In this document: positions 52,213-60,994 of the stretch, piece by piece
How the letters are laid out: every line of letters starts with the position of its first letter
Position numbering within the stretch: the stretch's first letter is position 1
DNA from: Oscillospiraceae bacterium
Lineage (GTDB): Bacteria > Bacillota > Clostridia > Oscillospirales > Oscillospiraceae
Direction: 5' to 3'
NCBI GenBank assembly: GCA_009783555.1
Contig: WRDH01000003.1
Location: forward strand, 48,883 to 112,882
Length of the DNA stretch: 64,000 nucleotides
Position numbers and translations under genes: made by a program
The notes under the pieces: generated by a model
The model's database searches: none
What the model was told of the DNA's origin: nothing
What the model saw: the letters and a program-made list of their open reading frames with translations, nothing else

Positions 52213-54657
52213 TTATAATTTCTGCTCTGTATCGTGCGAAACAGCGGGTAAGAACATTGTAGCTTTGAACAGGTCGCCGTCTATTGAGACGTGGAAGCTG
52301 CCGTTTTGTGCGTCCATGAAGCTTTGTACGATTGACAGTCCCAAGCCGCTGCCGCCGTCAGCTCGTGAGTCGTCGCCGCGCTTGAAGCGTTCGGTCAGCT
52401 CAGAGGGGTCGAAGTTTAGCTCCTGCGTTGAAATATTTTTTAGATCAATACGGACATGTGAAGAATCTGTTTGCACAGCATCAAGGTAAACACGTGAGCC
52501 GGGTAGTGAATATTTGAACACATTTGACAACAGGTTTTCCATAACACGCTGCATGAGCCTGCCATCAGCGACTGCGAGTAGCTTATCGGGAAGATTAACC
52601 CTCAGATCAAGTCCTGATGCTTTTACGGCATTATCAAGCTCACCTAAAACCTGATCTATTAAAGAAACGATATTCAAATCCGCAAGGTTCACATCTATAT
52701 TACCTGTTGATGCCTTCGCAGCTTCAAAGAGTTCATCTGTCAAGGATTTCAGCCGCAAGGATTTTTGCTTTAATATTTCAAGGTATTCCGGTGCTTTTTC
52801 GCAGTTGAGTCCTTCGTGCTCCAGCAAGTCTGTGTATGTGATAATTGATGTCAGCGGTGTTCTGATGTCATGTGAAACATTGGTAATAAGCTCTGTTTTC
52901 AGCCGCTCACTCTTCATGCGTTCTTCAACGGCTGTGTTTATGCCTGCCGAAATGTTGTTTATGGAGTTTGCAATACTCCCGAGCTCGCCGCCGCCTGCTT
53001 CTATCGGGGGATAATACTTACCTTGAACGGCATCGCGTGCTCCTTGTTCAAGCTTGCGGATACGGCGGGCATACATAAGCAGAAGAACTGCAACGCCTGA
53101 TGTGACTAATAAAATCACAAAGAGCAGCAAGCCGATATTTCGGAATTCGGCTCCGATAAAACCAACAAAAAACATTGTAAAAAATACTGTGCCTGAGATG
53201 ACAATGACTTTGAATGTCATCACTGTACCTGCCCACAAAGCTTTTGCAGAGCGGAAGATAAATCGGAGAGAACCAAAGATACAACTGTATAGAATCGCAT
53301 ATACTAATGTATGCTTCCAAAACTTCCCGGCTCTTATACGCTTTGACAGGCTTGTTAACCAAATGAGCAGGAACGGCACAGTCGATAATATGAATGCTAA
53401 TGCTAACAGATTCAATGCTGTAACATTCATATGCTGCGTAACAGTGTAGGATATCCTCACGGTAAAGATAAAGACAAGTGCAACCCAGCCGGCCAGCAGT
53501 GCTAAACTGAAATCTAAATAAAGTTTGTCAATCGGTATAAAATGTACTTTACTTGTTTGGGTACTTATTTCAGCGGACTCTCCCTCGACAACCTTGTGTT
53601 TCCTGCCTGCGGCAACCATCAAAACAATAATCAATCCAAGTGCCAGAATAGCGGAAATCGCAATTATAGTGAAGTCACGTATATATGCGTTGCGAGCTGC
53701 CGAGAAGATTTCGTTTTGAGCGTCTACTACCTGTGGAGTAAATGCAATGAATATCTCCACATCACCGGGTATATCATAATCGAGATAACGATAAGGATTG
53801 GTATTGCTGTCAAAATGTGTAATGGAGGATAAACCGAAATTAGACCTTGTTGTGATGGCGTAAACGGGGAAAGTCTTAAAAAATTCAGAATTTTGTTGAC
53901 CTTCATGAACATTACTAAAAACAACAAGTGATTCATCGGATTCATCCGCCGGAGTTGATTTAATACCTATGTAATACAAAAACCCCTCGATCTGACCCAA
54001 GCGCTCTTGTGCGTTTTGGAATAATGATAATTGAGACCTGATTGCGTTTGCTTCGTGCATATGAAGGTCATCTGCAGTCGTTTGATTGGTGAGCGGAATT
54101 GAGACATAAAAATAAACCCGATCGGGAGAATGAAGCTGAAGCCATCGTTCGACGCTAAAGAACTCTTCAGGATATTCTTCGTTGATATCCCAATCGGCAT
54201 GATACGACATGTAAAACCTTTCTCTGATCTCATATAAATACTGATGTAGTTCTACATTCGGTACTGTATGAGCAGAGTCAGTGCTTTCAAAGATATTGCG
54301 GTCATTGTCAATCGGGCTCTCATACTCGGAATGATGCCACCAGTCATCATAATAATCTCGTATAGACACGTTATAATGCTCAACCCACATCAAATGTTCT
54401 CCGGCTCTGATTGATTCTTCGCTTCTAAACCGCGCTAATATCGCTAAACTGTTATAAATCCAATGCGTATCCGCATGATGTTCAAAGAAATACTGGTTTG
54501 CAGATAAATCTACAAACACAATGTCGGGATGAACTCTTGTTTCATCACCTGTAATAATTACAGAAATAGCTCTGTTAAGTGCCGTAAAAAAGAGCACAAG
54601 TATCAATATGAAGCATATTATTCTAACGGCTGTCCAGCCTTTCAATTTTGTATCCAA
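52213..54657 (-). CDS. Membrane sensor histidine kinase, VanS-like catalytic part
   Basis: An 814-residue kinase. An N-terminal span (about 10-28) is followed by an outside domain of about 320 residues, then five or more spans (about 330-530), a HAMP-like linker and HisKA (NVSHDIRTPLTSIITYTDLLE with the phospho-His). The HATPase part has a weak N box but normal SGLGLSIVQSF. The large sensor domain is not one I recognise. It overlaps the response regulator gene by 35 bases. Confidence 0.9.
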   Translation of the reverse strand: MDTKLKGWTAVRIICFILILVLFFTALNRAISVIITGDETRVHPDIVFVDLSANQYFFEHHADTHWIYNSLAILARFRSEESIRAGEHLMWVEHYNVSIRDYYDDWWHHSEYESPIDNDRNIFESTDSAHTVPNVELHQYLYEIRERFYMSYHADWDINEEYPEEFFSVERWLQLHSPDRVYFYVSIPLTNQTTADDLHMHEANAIRSQLSLFQNAQERLGQIEGFLYYIGIKSTPADESDESLVVFSNVHEGQQNSEFFKTFPVYAITTRSNFGLSSITHFDSNTNPYRYLDYDIPGDVEIFIAFTPQVVDAQNEIFSAARNAYIRDFTIIAISAILALGLIIVLMVAAGRKHKVVEGESAEISTQTSKVHFIPIDKLYLDFSLALLAGWVALVFIFTVRISYTVTQHMNVTALNLLALAFILSTVPFLLIWLTSLSKRIRAGKFWKHTLVYAILYSCIFGSLRFIFRSAKALWAGTVMTFKVIVISGTVFFTMFFVGFIGAEFRNIGLLLFVILLVTSGVAVLLLMYARRIRKLEQGARDAVQGKYYPPIEAGGGELGSIANSINNISAGINTAVEERMKSERLKTELITNVSHDIRTPLTSIITYTDLLEHEGLNCEKAPEYLEILKQKSLRLKSLTDELFEAAKASTGNIDVNLADLNIVSLIDQVLGELDNAVKASGLDLRVNLPDKLLAVADGRLMQRVMENLLSNVFKYSLPGSRVYLDAVQTDSSHVRIDLKNISTQELNFDPSELTERFKRGDDSRADGGSGLGLSIVQSFMDAQNGSFHVSIDGDLFKATMFLPAVSHDTEQKL

Positions 54658-55324
54658 TTCCCCATACCACCTTTAAATATTTTGGATTTTTCGGGTCAAT
54701 TTCTATTTTTTCCCGGATTCGCCGTATATGTACGGCAACTGTGTTGTCCGCTGAAAACGCATCCTCTCCCCATACCCGCTCATATATTTCGTCAATCGGA
54801 AACACTCTTCCGGGATTGCGTATCAGGAGCAGCGCGATTTTGTATTCGAGCGGCGTTAACCTGACGTCTTCGCCGTCTACTGTTACGGTTTTGTGGTTGT
54901 CGTCAATGGTTAATCCATCGACTGTGAACACACCTTCCTCGGGTGAAGGTAAGCTGCCGAGTACCGTATAACGGCGGAGCTGGCTTTTTACACGCGCAAT
55001 AAGTTCAAGCGGGTTAAATGGTTTTGTGATGTAATCATCGGCTCCTGCGGACAGGCCTATGATTTTGTCTGTGTCTTCGCTTTTCGCAGAGAGCATTATG
55101 ATTGGGATGTTGCGGCTTTTGCGTACTTCCATCGTTGCACTGAGCCCGTCAAGCTCCGGCATCATGATATCCATAACAATGAGCTTTATATCGTGCTCTT
55201 CGAGAACAAGCAGAGCCTCTTTGCCGTTGTACGCCTGATGTGTTTTATACCCTTCATTACCAAGGTACACAGCAATAGCTCCCGCTATTTCCTTATCGTC
55301 GTCACAGATCAAAATATCAAACAT
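54623..55324 (-). CDS. OmpR-family response regulator (VanR-like)
   Basis: A 233-residue regulator. The receiver has ICDDDKE, the phospho-Asp site IVMDIMMPELDG, and the Lys in YITKPFNP. The C-terminal winged helix has LTPLEYKIALLLIRNPGRVF and TVAVHIRRIREKIE with WGIGYKIE. It pairs with the kinase gene that follows and overlaps it. Confidence 0.95.
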   Translation of the reverse strand: MFDILICDDDKEIAGAIAVYLGNEGYKTHQAYNGKEALLVLEEHDIKLIVMDIMMPELDGLSATMEVRKSRNIPIIMLSAKSEDTDKIIGLSAGADDYITKPFNPLELIARVKSQLRRYTVLGSLPSPEEGVFTVDGLTIDDNHKTVTVDGEDVRLTPLEYKIALLLIRNPGRVFPIDEIYERVWGEDAFSADNTVAVHIRRIREKIEIDPKNPKYLKVVWGIGYKIERLDSR

Positions 55325-55698
55325 TGTGCCTGCCCTCCGTTGTTTTAAGTTGCAAGAAATGTAATGTAATAAAGTTTAATCATTCATAATTATACCACAT
55401 CCTTTCAATTGTTGTTATGCCATGTTGCGACAATGAAAGGATAAAACAAAAATCTTACAAACAAACATACGCATTTCTGAAGAATTTCTTAAGAAGTTAA
55501 TGGATATTTCGCAAAATGGTGTATTTTTGCACCGTGCCGTGTGGTATAATGAGCATGCAACTACGGAAACAGCTAGCCAAATACCGTCATTGCGAACCGT
55601 CCGCAGACGGTGTGGCAATCCACAATTCAATTATTCTAGTATGTTAGCATATGTTACACTAAAGATTACTATATCCTAAGAAACGGAGGAAAACTATA
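55325..55698. other. 374-base gene-free region with a half repeat and a candidate promoter
   Basis: It holds a TATAAT with an extended TGG (about 55541-55550), and the solo repeat at 55584-55623. No coding frame with a ribosome-binding site is seen. Confidence 0.5.
55584..55623. repeat. Half copy of the CGTCATTGCGA palindromic repeat
   Basis: CGTCATTGCGAACCGTC continues into GACGGTGTGGCAATCCAC, as in the left half of 31685-31800. The partner end is absent. The inner ACCGTC / GACGGT pair makes a small hairpin. Confidence 0.7.
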
Positions 55699-56250
55699 AT
55701 GCCATTAAATAATAACAATAATAACACTGAGCTTACAGCGTTTGAGCAATTCATAGAATGGTGTTACGTGCATAAAAAAGCAGTAACAATTGTTATATCT
55801 GTTATGCTTGTGCATACACTTATATTTGTTGGGATTTTTGCATCAATAAGAGCAGGAACCTCCTCTGATACACACGAACCTGCACATCCTTCGCATCAAG
55901 CCCCGCAACCCGCGCCGGTACCTGCAGAAGAGCCTGCATACATAGTTGATGATACAGAAGATGACAGTGAAGACATATCCGAACCATCGGATAGCGACTC
56001 AATATTATCTGCGGCTTATGACACCGGCATACTGACCGGCGAGTTGTTTATTGAAACACGTGATGTAGTTGTTGACTTCTTCCAAGGCTTAAACGAAGCC
56101 ACCGGCGCATCCGTTTGGGCGAGAGTACTGTGGGATTCCGGCAGAGAACGCGTAACCGGGTGGCTTGATGAGACTGTTGCAGTTGATGGTGATGTTGATA
56201 TAGATGTGGATTACGATGAAGCTGATACGAGCATCACCGATACTGATTAG
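55699..56250 (+). CDS. Single-span membrane protein with acidic outside domain, unknown
   Basis: A 183-residue protein: an Asn-rich start, a membrane span at about 28-50, a His/Pro/Ala-rich linker, then a strongly acidic C-terminal part that ends with runs of Asp. CGGAGG is eight bases before the ATG. I do not recognise the family; the acidity suggests a metal- or surface-related role only as a guess. Confidence 0.7.
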   Translation: MPLNNNNNNTELTAFEQFIEWCYVHKKAVTIVISVMLVHTLIFVGIFASIRAGTSSDTHEPAHPSHQAPQPAPVPAEEPAYIVDDTEDDSEDISEPSDSDSILSAAYDTGILTGELFIETRDVVVDFFQGLNEATGASVWARVLWDSGRERVTGWLDETVAVDGDVDIDVDYDEADTSITDTD

Positions 56251-56324
56251 ATTATTAAGTCAAATAATATACACATAAGAATAGAGATTTTTAGAGCATC
56301 AACCAGCAAAGCTTTTTGATATCT

Positions 56325-56675
56325 TCAAAGACCGTAAGGTTTCCTAAAATTATGAAATTGCTCATAAATAATACCATAAGAATCCAGAAAATCCGCAACA
56401 GCTGATGCGGTGGAGCCTATGTGATTATCAATTTCATTTTTTAACTCTGCATCCAGACTTTTGCCATCCAGTTTCTCTTCTAACTTCCTCATTTCATCAA
56501 TGGAAAATTCATAATGACTACGGTCAGCTTCTTCTATATCAAGTGAGAATTTGCATACTTCACCCTCGGAATTTTTGAATTCTATCAAAACCACCTTTTT
56601 GAAACGAAGAAGCGGAGATGTAAGTCTGGTTCTGTGTAAATGTTGATTTTCAGGTTTTTTATTTATTGCAGCCAT
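56325..56675 (-). CDS. Hypothetical protein, Glu/Lys-rich
   Basis: A 116-residue protein with no recognised domain. The middle part alternates beta and helical (VVLIEFKNSEGEVCKFSLDIEEADR), with a C-terminal helix. The ATG at 56675 has GGAG nine bases upstream; the longer frame to 56693 starts at an ATG overlapping that site. Its leader is copy A1 of a repeat also found ahead of the ADP-ribosylglycohydrolase gene and its fragment. Confidence 0.65.
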   Translation of the reverse strand: MAAINKKPENQHLHRTRLTSPLLRFKKVVLIEFKNSEGEVCKFSLDIEEADRSHYEFSIDEMRKLEEKLDGKSLDAELKNEIDNHIGSTASAVADFLDSYGIIYEQFHNFRKPYGL

Positions 56676-56698
56676 AATTTTATCTCCAATCATATTTT

Positions 56699-56860
56699 TG
56701 ATGAATTGATGGCAGGGCAGTTACTTCCTGCATCACAAAACCCTTTAGGGGGCGTATTGGGTACTTTTCCAACCTCATCAATTCATCATGATTCTTATTA
56801 TGCATACATAACCTTGTAAAGTCCATATTCTTCGTCATGTAAAGGAAGACGCATGGAATG
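56699..56860 (-). repeat. Leader repeat A, copy 1
   Basis: About 160 bases nearly matching 60597-60754 (inverted relative to it), including TGGACTTTACAAGGTTATGT, ATGCATAATAA and GATGCAGGAAGTAACTGCCC. It lies directly upstream of the gene at 56325. It can be read as a short peptide (MHNKNHDELMRLEK...), but in copy A3 the frame has a stop. Confidence 0.75.
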
Positions 56861-56912
56861 CTATATTTAACATGTAAAATATATTTACCCCTTGGTATTG
56901 TCATAAACTATT

Positions 56913-56961
56913 AACACAGGAGAACCGTCCCCCGAACACAGGGGGACGATTCTGTTGTGTT
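56913..56961. repeat. GGGACGGTTCTCCTG-type palindrome
   Basis: AACACAGGAGAACCGTCCCCC and its near-complement form a ~21-bp stem around a 4-base loop. It is a longer variant of the units at 21948-22076. Confidence 0.75.
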
Positions 56962-56985
56962 CAACAACCATTCGGATATCTTTCC

Positions 56986-57285
56986 TTACAATATCATTTT
57001 TCCGAATGTGCTCCAGCCGCTCAGAACGTCTGCGTTGCTTGTGCCAATCGGAGGGTTAACGTTTTGTCCCAATATTTTACTGCCAACCAGGAAACCGAAC
57101 GTATCGATATCTTTATTATCATCTGTATTACTATAAATTTCTGTGTCACGTTCAACAAGGATTTCGGATATTGTGTAGTAATCTTCAGTTTTACGGAGAG
57201 CCGCTTCATATATTTTTGCATCTGTCCATGAGCGATGGAAATGAATTCGTCCATTTTCGAAGTACGCTTCCCATTTATCTTCCAT
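56986..57285 (-). CDS. Hypothetical protein, possibly 5'-truncated
   Basis: A 99-residue frame (first ATG at 57285) with no ribosome-binding site. The same frame continues upstream for 21 more codons without a start codon and reaches the TAA of the ADP-ribosylglycohydrolase gene. The two frames are thus separated only by that one stop codon plus 21 sense codons. The product has no recognised domain. It may be a remnant of a gene whose start was lost, or a readthrough tail. Confidence 0.45.
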   Translation of the reverse strand: MEDKWEAYFENGRIHFHRSWTDAKIYEAALRKTEDYYTISEILVERDTEIYSNTDDNKDIDTFGFLVGSKILGQNVNPPIGTSNADVLSGWSTFGKMIL

Positions 57286-57348
57286 TTGATATGACTTAAG
57301 CCCAAAATGGAGATTTGCGCACTGTGATTCAGTTACGCGGAAGTTTGC

Positions 57349-58236
57349 TTAAATTGTGTGCGGTTTTGAGAATTCTTCTGTAATTTTTCCTCTTCTGGCT
57401 ATGCCACCCATTAGCTTGTCGCTATCGAGCCATGCATTTATAACTGATGAAAGTTTATCATCCAATATCAGAAATGTACCCTCTATAATATAATTGCGCT
57501 TATAGTCGCCCATTGACCCATCAATATAATCTTTTGTCGGAATGCCATAAGCTGCTTCGGCAATACTTCCTGTTATTGCGGCGAGTGTATCGCTGTCGCC
57601 GCCGAGAGAAATCGCGTTACGTATTGCGTCTTCAAAGCCGTTGCTTTCAAGGAATGCAATGATTGCTTCCGGCACGGTTTCCTGACAAGTTTCGTTGAAT
57701 TTATAAACCGGACGGATTTCATCAAGCGTACGACTCAGGTCATAGCCATATGTATTTTCAACATACTCCTTTATTATACCCTTTGCATCTTTTGACGTGT
57801 TAAATCTGGCAAGATATATCGCGGAAGCGGTCGCTTGCGCGCCTTTGATGCCTTCAGGGTGATTGTGAGTCACTGCAGCCGACCTTTCGGCGAGTTGTTC
57901 CGCTTCTTCCAGCGAGTCCGCGAACCATGCGCAGGGAGAAACACGCATCGCTGAACCGTTGCCAAAGCTGTTATACGGTTCACGGTTGTCTGAGAAAAGC
58001 CATTTATAGAATCCTCCGCCAAAACCGGAGTTCGGATATAATCTGCCGATCTCTTTCATTGAATCAATAAAGTTATCGGCTGTTCCACCCTTTAACAAAG
58101 CATCAGCGACAGCGATAGTCATTACTGTGTCATCGGTAAAGAAACATTTTTCGTTCATAAACGGAAAACCCTTTGTTTTTATGTTATTGAACTCGTAAAC
58201 AGAACCTACAATGTCACCAATTATTGCACCAAGCAT
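57349..58236 (-). CDS. ADP-ribosylglycohydrolase family protein
   Basis: A 295-residue cytoplasmic enzyme of the DraG/ARH fold, which removes ADP-ribose from proteins or small molecules using two metal ions. Metal-binding signatures are TDDTVMTIAVADALL near residue 34, GNGSAMRVSP, and SLGGDSDTLAAITG near 215. The start ATG at 58236 has GGAGG eight bases upstream. A truncated duplicate of its 5' end lies at 60781-60908. It is divergent from the YbjN-like gene at 58442. Confidence 0.9.
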   Translation of the reverse strand: MLGAIIGDIVGSVYEFNNIKTKGFPFMNEKCFFTDDTVMTIAVADALLKGGTADNFIDSMKEIGRLYPNSGFGGGFYKWLFSDNREPYNSFGNGSAMRVSPCAWFADSLEEAEQLAERSAAVTHNHPEGIKGAQATASAIYLARFNTSKDAKGIIKEYVENTYGYDLSRTLDEIRPVYKFNETCQETVPEAIIAFLESNGFEDAIRNAISLGGDSDTLAAITGSIAEAAYGIPTKDYIDGSMGDYKRNYIIEGTFLILDDKLSSVINAWLDSDKLMGGIARRGKITEEFSKPHTI

Positions 58237-58253
58237 AACTTAATCCTCCATTT

Positions 58254-58342
58254 CAAACCTCATCAACTCATCATATATTATTATGCATACACAACCTTGC
58301 AAAGTCCAGACTTTTCTTCATGAAAAAGAAGAGGCGTGGAAC
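58254..58342 (-). repeat. Leader repeat A, copy 2 (partial)
   Basis: Matches copies 1 and 3 over GGACTTTGCAAGGTTGTGTATGCATAATAA and the following GATGAGTTGATGAGG, but lacks the last third. It is the immediate leader of the ADP-ribosylglycohydrolase gene. Confidence 0.7.
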
Positions 58343-58381
58343 AAAATTGCTCCATCTTCCTCTTTTCTCTCTTACGAAGTA

Positions 58382-58410
58382 TAGACTATGTTAAGAGTGC
58401 GTGTTATACT
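58382..58410 (+). promoter_or_regulatory. Promoter module of the YbjN-like gene
   Basis: TAGACT (58382-58387), a 17-base spacer, TATACT (58405-58410). A near copy stands before the LRR gene (62164-62192). Confidence 0.6.
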
Positions 58411-58441
58411 TAGCTCAAATAAATTTAGGAGGTAACTTACT

Positions 58442-58945
58442 ATGGCAGCAGCAAATGAAATTTACGGATGGTACAAAGACTTTTTTGACAGGAATGAATT
58501 AAACTACGATGAAGATGCGGAAAGCAACAATATTAAGATTGTAATGCCGCTTGATGGCAAGCTGCAAAAAACTAACATGATGGTACGGTGTCTTGATAGT
58601 TTTGTTAGTGTCAAAGCATATGCACCGCTCAATGCGGACGAAGGAGTGCGCCATAATGTGGCAGAATATCTTGCACGAGCAAACTATGGTATGGCTTTTG
58701 GCAACTTTGAACTTGATGTAAGAGATGGCGAGGTCTCCTTCAAGCTGACGCTCGACTGTGAAGACAGGTCATCCCTGTCGGATGATTTAATTGGAAAAAC
58801 TTTTGTATTACCGCAAAATATGCTTGAAAAGTACGGCGACGGCCTGCTTGCTGTGATGTTTGGAATGAAATCCCCGGAAGAAGCAATAGATGAAGCAGAG
58901 GACGAGTCATGCGGCTGCGGCGGTCACGACCACGATGACGACTGA
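58442..58945 (+). CDS. YbjN-like protein with metal-binding-type tail
   Basis: A 167-residue cytoplasmic protein whose body resembles the YbjN/type III secretion chaperone-like fold. The last ~25 residues are acidic and end in CGCGGHDHDDD, a likely metal-binding tail. Function unknown. The ATG is preceded by AGGAGG. A fragment of a related gene lies at 60424-60624. A good terminator follows at 58984-59027. Confidence 0.78.
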   Translation: MAAANEIYGWYKDFFDRNELNYDEDAESNNIKIVMPLDGKLQKTNMMVRCLDSFVSVKAYAPLNADEGVRHNVAEYLARANYGMAFGNFELDVRDGEVSFKLTLDCEDRSSLSDDLIGKTFVLPQNMLEKYGDGLLAVMFGMKSPEEAIDEAEDESCGCGGHDHDDD

Positions 58946-58983
58946 TAGAGGTTTGCAGTAGCTACAGTATTCAATTATGTTCC

Positions 58984-59027
58984 GACAGGTGTGGGTGTTT
59001 TGTTACTCACATCTGTCTCTTTTCTTT
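58984..59027 (+). terminator. Rho-independent terminator of the YbjN-like gene
   Basis: GACAGGTGTGGGT and ACTCACATCTGTC form a 13-base stem with two non-canonical pairs and an 8-base loop, followed by a T-rich TCTTTTCTTT. Confidence 0.8.
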
Positions 59028-59156
59028 AAATAAATACATTTTATTCATATTCCTAACCATTTTTTCATTTAGAATCTCTATAATTGGTGTATATTTATAC
59101 CCATCTCTATGTTACAATTTCGTCAGTATAAAACTTAACGGGGAGGCCTACCGGAT

Positions 59157-60314
59157 ATGGCAAAGAGCAAAGAGATAAAACGTAAAACTGCGGGCAATGA
59201 GCAGGCAAACATAAAGTCGAACAAGGCAGATCTCAAGAGGCTGAAGCAAATTGCATTGGATGAGGATAAAAATGAACAATTTAGTCTCAATAAAGTAAAT
59301 ATCCTGCTTGCTTTGGAAGTATTGAGAAAATATTCCGACGTGGAGAACAAGCTAACACGGAAAAAAATCGCATCTTATATTAAAGATGATTATGGTATAT
59401 CCATAGACGAGCACACGCTTGGGCGAAATCTCAAGGAGCTGAACCGATTCTATAAAAATAAAAGGGTTGTATGCAGCAGAGCTGCCCGTACAAACAGTAG
59501 AAGCGGCAATATTGATGTCCTCTATTCGGACTTCTATTATCATCATGATTTTTCGGAAAGCGAGGTCCGGTTACTGATAGACGGTTTGCTGTCTTCAAAA
59601 TGCATTCCATACGACAAGTGTGAAGCTCTCATAAAGAAAATCGGCAATCTTTCCGGTGAACATGTAAAAAGCAGCTATGCCCTGCCGAAAAACCGTCCCG
59701 AGAACAAAATGATTTTTCACAATATTAAGGTGATTCTGAGAGCGATGTCCAACAGGAAAAAAATCCGCTTTCACTATATGAGTTACGGTACAGATAAACA
59801 GCCTCACATCAAACTCAAAGATGATGGCACGAAGCGCAGGTACATTGCAAGTCCTTATGAAATCGTGATAGCGAATGGAATATATTATTTGATTTGCTCA
59901 CACGATTTTGCAAAAACCTTGTTTCACTACCGAATCGACTATATGTGTGATGTAAGTGAGATAAAATATGATCGTCGTTCAATACGTGAAATACCCGGTC
60001 ACAGCAGAGGGTTGGATTTAACGTCATACATGAAGCAACGACCTTATATGATGAGCGGCAGTGATGTGTTTAGGGTAATTTTCCGCGCTGATAAACATAT
60101 TGTCGGGCATATCCTTGACTGGTTTGGAAACGACGCGGAGTTTTCCAACATAACAAACGATACGGTCGATGTGGCAGTATTCGTCAACGAACAGGCAATG
60201 CGCTACTGGGTGCTGCAGTACGGCGAGCATGTCGAAGTTCTGCAGCCTCTGAAGTTTCGCAAAAGTATAGGTAATGTGATCACGGAGATGGCAAAAAAGT
60301 ATAGAAAGCCGTAG
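59157..60314 (+). CDS. WYL-domain transcriptional regulator
   Basis: A 385-residue protein. A basic start is followed by a helical HTH-like region (about 40-110, with TRKKIASYIKDDYGISIDEHTLGRNLKELNR). The WYL domain is at about 190-270 (FHYMSYG...YIASPYEIVIANGIYYLICSH). The C-terminal WCX-like part ends in FRKSIGNVI. Such regulators sense nucleic acids or small ligands and often control stress or defence genes. The start ATG has GGGGAGG nine bases upstream. Its target is unknown; the neighbouring small genes are candidates. Confidence 0.88.
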   Translation: MAKSKEIKRKTAGNEQANIKSNKADLKRLKQIALDEDKNEQFSLNKVNILLALEVLRKYSDVENKLTRKKIASYIKDDYGISIDEHTLGRNLKELNRFYKNKRVVCSRAARTNSRSGNIDVLYSDFYYHHDFSESEVRLLIDGLLSSKCIPYDKCEALIKKIGNLSGEHVKSSYALPKNRPENKMIFHNIKVILRAMSNRKKIRFHYMSYGTDKQPHIKLKDDGTKRRYIASPYEIVIANGIYYLICSHDFAKTLFHYRIDYMCDVSEIKYDRRSIREIPGHSRGLDLTSYMKQRPYMMSGSDVFRVIFRADKHIVGHILDWFGNDAEFSNITNDTVDVAVFVNEQAMRYWVLQYGEHVEVLQPLKFRKSIGNVITEMAKKYRKP

Positions 60315-60423
60315 TAATTAAAAAGCAATTAGTAACAGAAGGAGTGTTAAATATGTTCAGGGTGATTATTCAGCCATGTCTTAACTTGCAATAGTTTTAG
60401 GATTCACCCTCGTCGTCATGCAT

Positions 60424-60624
60424 CTATTCTATGTGATGGTCGTGGTCGCAGCCGCATGAGCATGCTTCATCCTCGGTGCTCCAAACTTCATCTGTCGCTT
60501 CTTTTGCTGTTTTTACACCGTACATTACGTCGAGTAGGCTGTCACCATAGTAATTGAGCATAATCAGTGGTATATCAATGGACATGGAACAAATACACTC
60601 CATGTCCCTTCCATTGCATGACAA
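60424..60624 (-). pseudogene. Fragment of a YbjN-like gene (3' end)
   Basis: The C-terminal part of a relative of the protein at 58442: MLNYYGDSLLDVMYGVKTAKEATDE and the tail CSCGCDHDHH correspond to its MLEKYGDGLLAVMFGMKSPEEAIDE and CGCGGHDHDD. The upstream two thirds of the gene is missing, and the frame runs into a leader repeat. It has no start of its own. Confidence 0.75.
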
Positions 60625-60754
60625 AAGAATGGACTTTACAAGGTTATGTATGCATAATAAATATGATGAGTTGATGAGGTTGGAGAAGTTCCCAATACAC
60701 CCTTAAAAGGGCTTTGTGATGCAGGAAGTTACTGCCCTGCCATCAATTCATCAT
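60597..60754 (+). repeat. Leader repeat A, copy 3
   Basis: Nearly identical to copy 1 (56699-56860) over about 155 bases, in opposite orientation. It stands immediately before the truncated ADP-ribosylglycohydrolase copy, as copy 2 stands before the intact one. The possible peptide frame has a stop (TAA). Confidence 0.75.
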
Positions 60755-60780
60755 AAAAAAAACAAATGGAGGTTAATGTT

Positions 60781-60943
60781 ATGCTTGGTGCAATAATTGG
60801 TGACATTGTAGGTTCTGTTTACGAGTTTAATAACATAAAAACAAAGGATTTTCCGTTTAAGAACGAAAAATGTTTCTTTACCGATGACACGGTAATGACT
60901 ATCGCAGAAGACGGTTCTCCTGTGTTAACAGTTTTATAAAAAT
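60781..60943 (+). pseudogene. Truncated duplicate of the ADP-ribosylglycohydrolase gene (5' end)
   Basis: The frame starts MLGAIIGDIVGSVYEFNNIK and reads TDDTVMTIA like the gene at 57349, then breaks at codon 43, where a GACGGTTCTCCTGTG repeat begins, and ends in a stop at about 60938-60940. GGAGG precedes the ATG. The rest of the enzyme, including the second metal site, is missing, so it cannot be active. Confidence 0.85.
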
Positions 60944-60994
60944 ACCAAGGGAAGATATCCGAATGAAGCAAAACAGGGAAGGAAGTAGGGCAAC

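Noticed and set aside
56680..56904. 74-residue frame on the minus strand
   Set aside because: It lies in leader repeat A; another copy has a stop in the same frame, and there is no ribosome-binding site.
60356..60400. 13-codon frame starting at an ATG behind AGAAGGAG
   Set aside because: It stops after 13 codons and lies in the duplication scar; probably the relic of a lost gene start rather than a real peptide.
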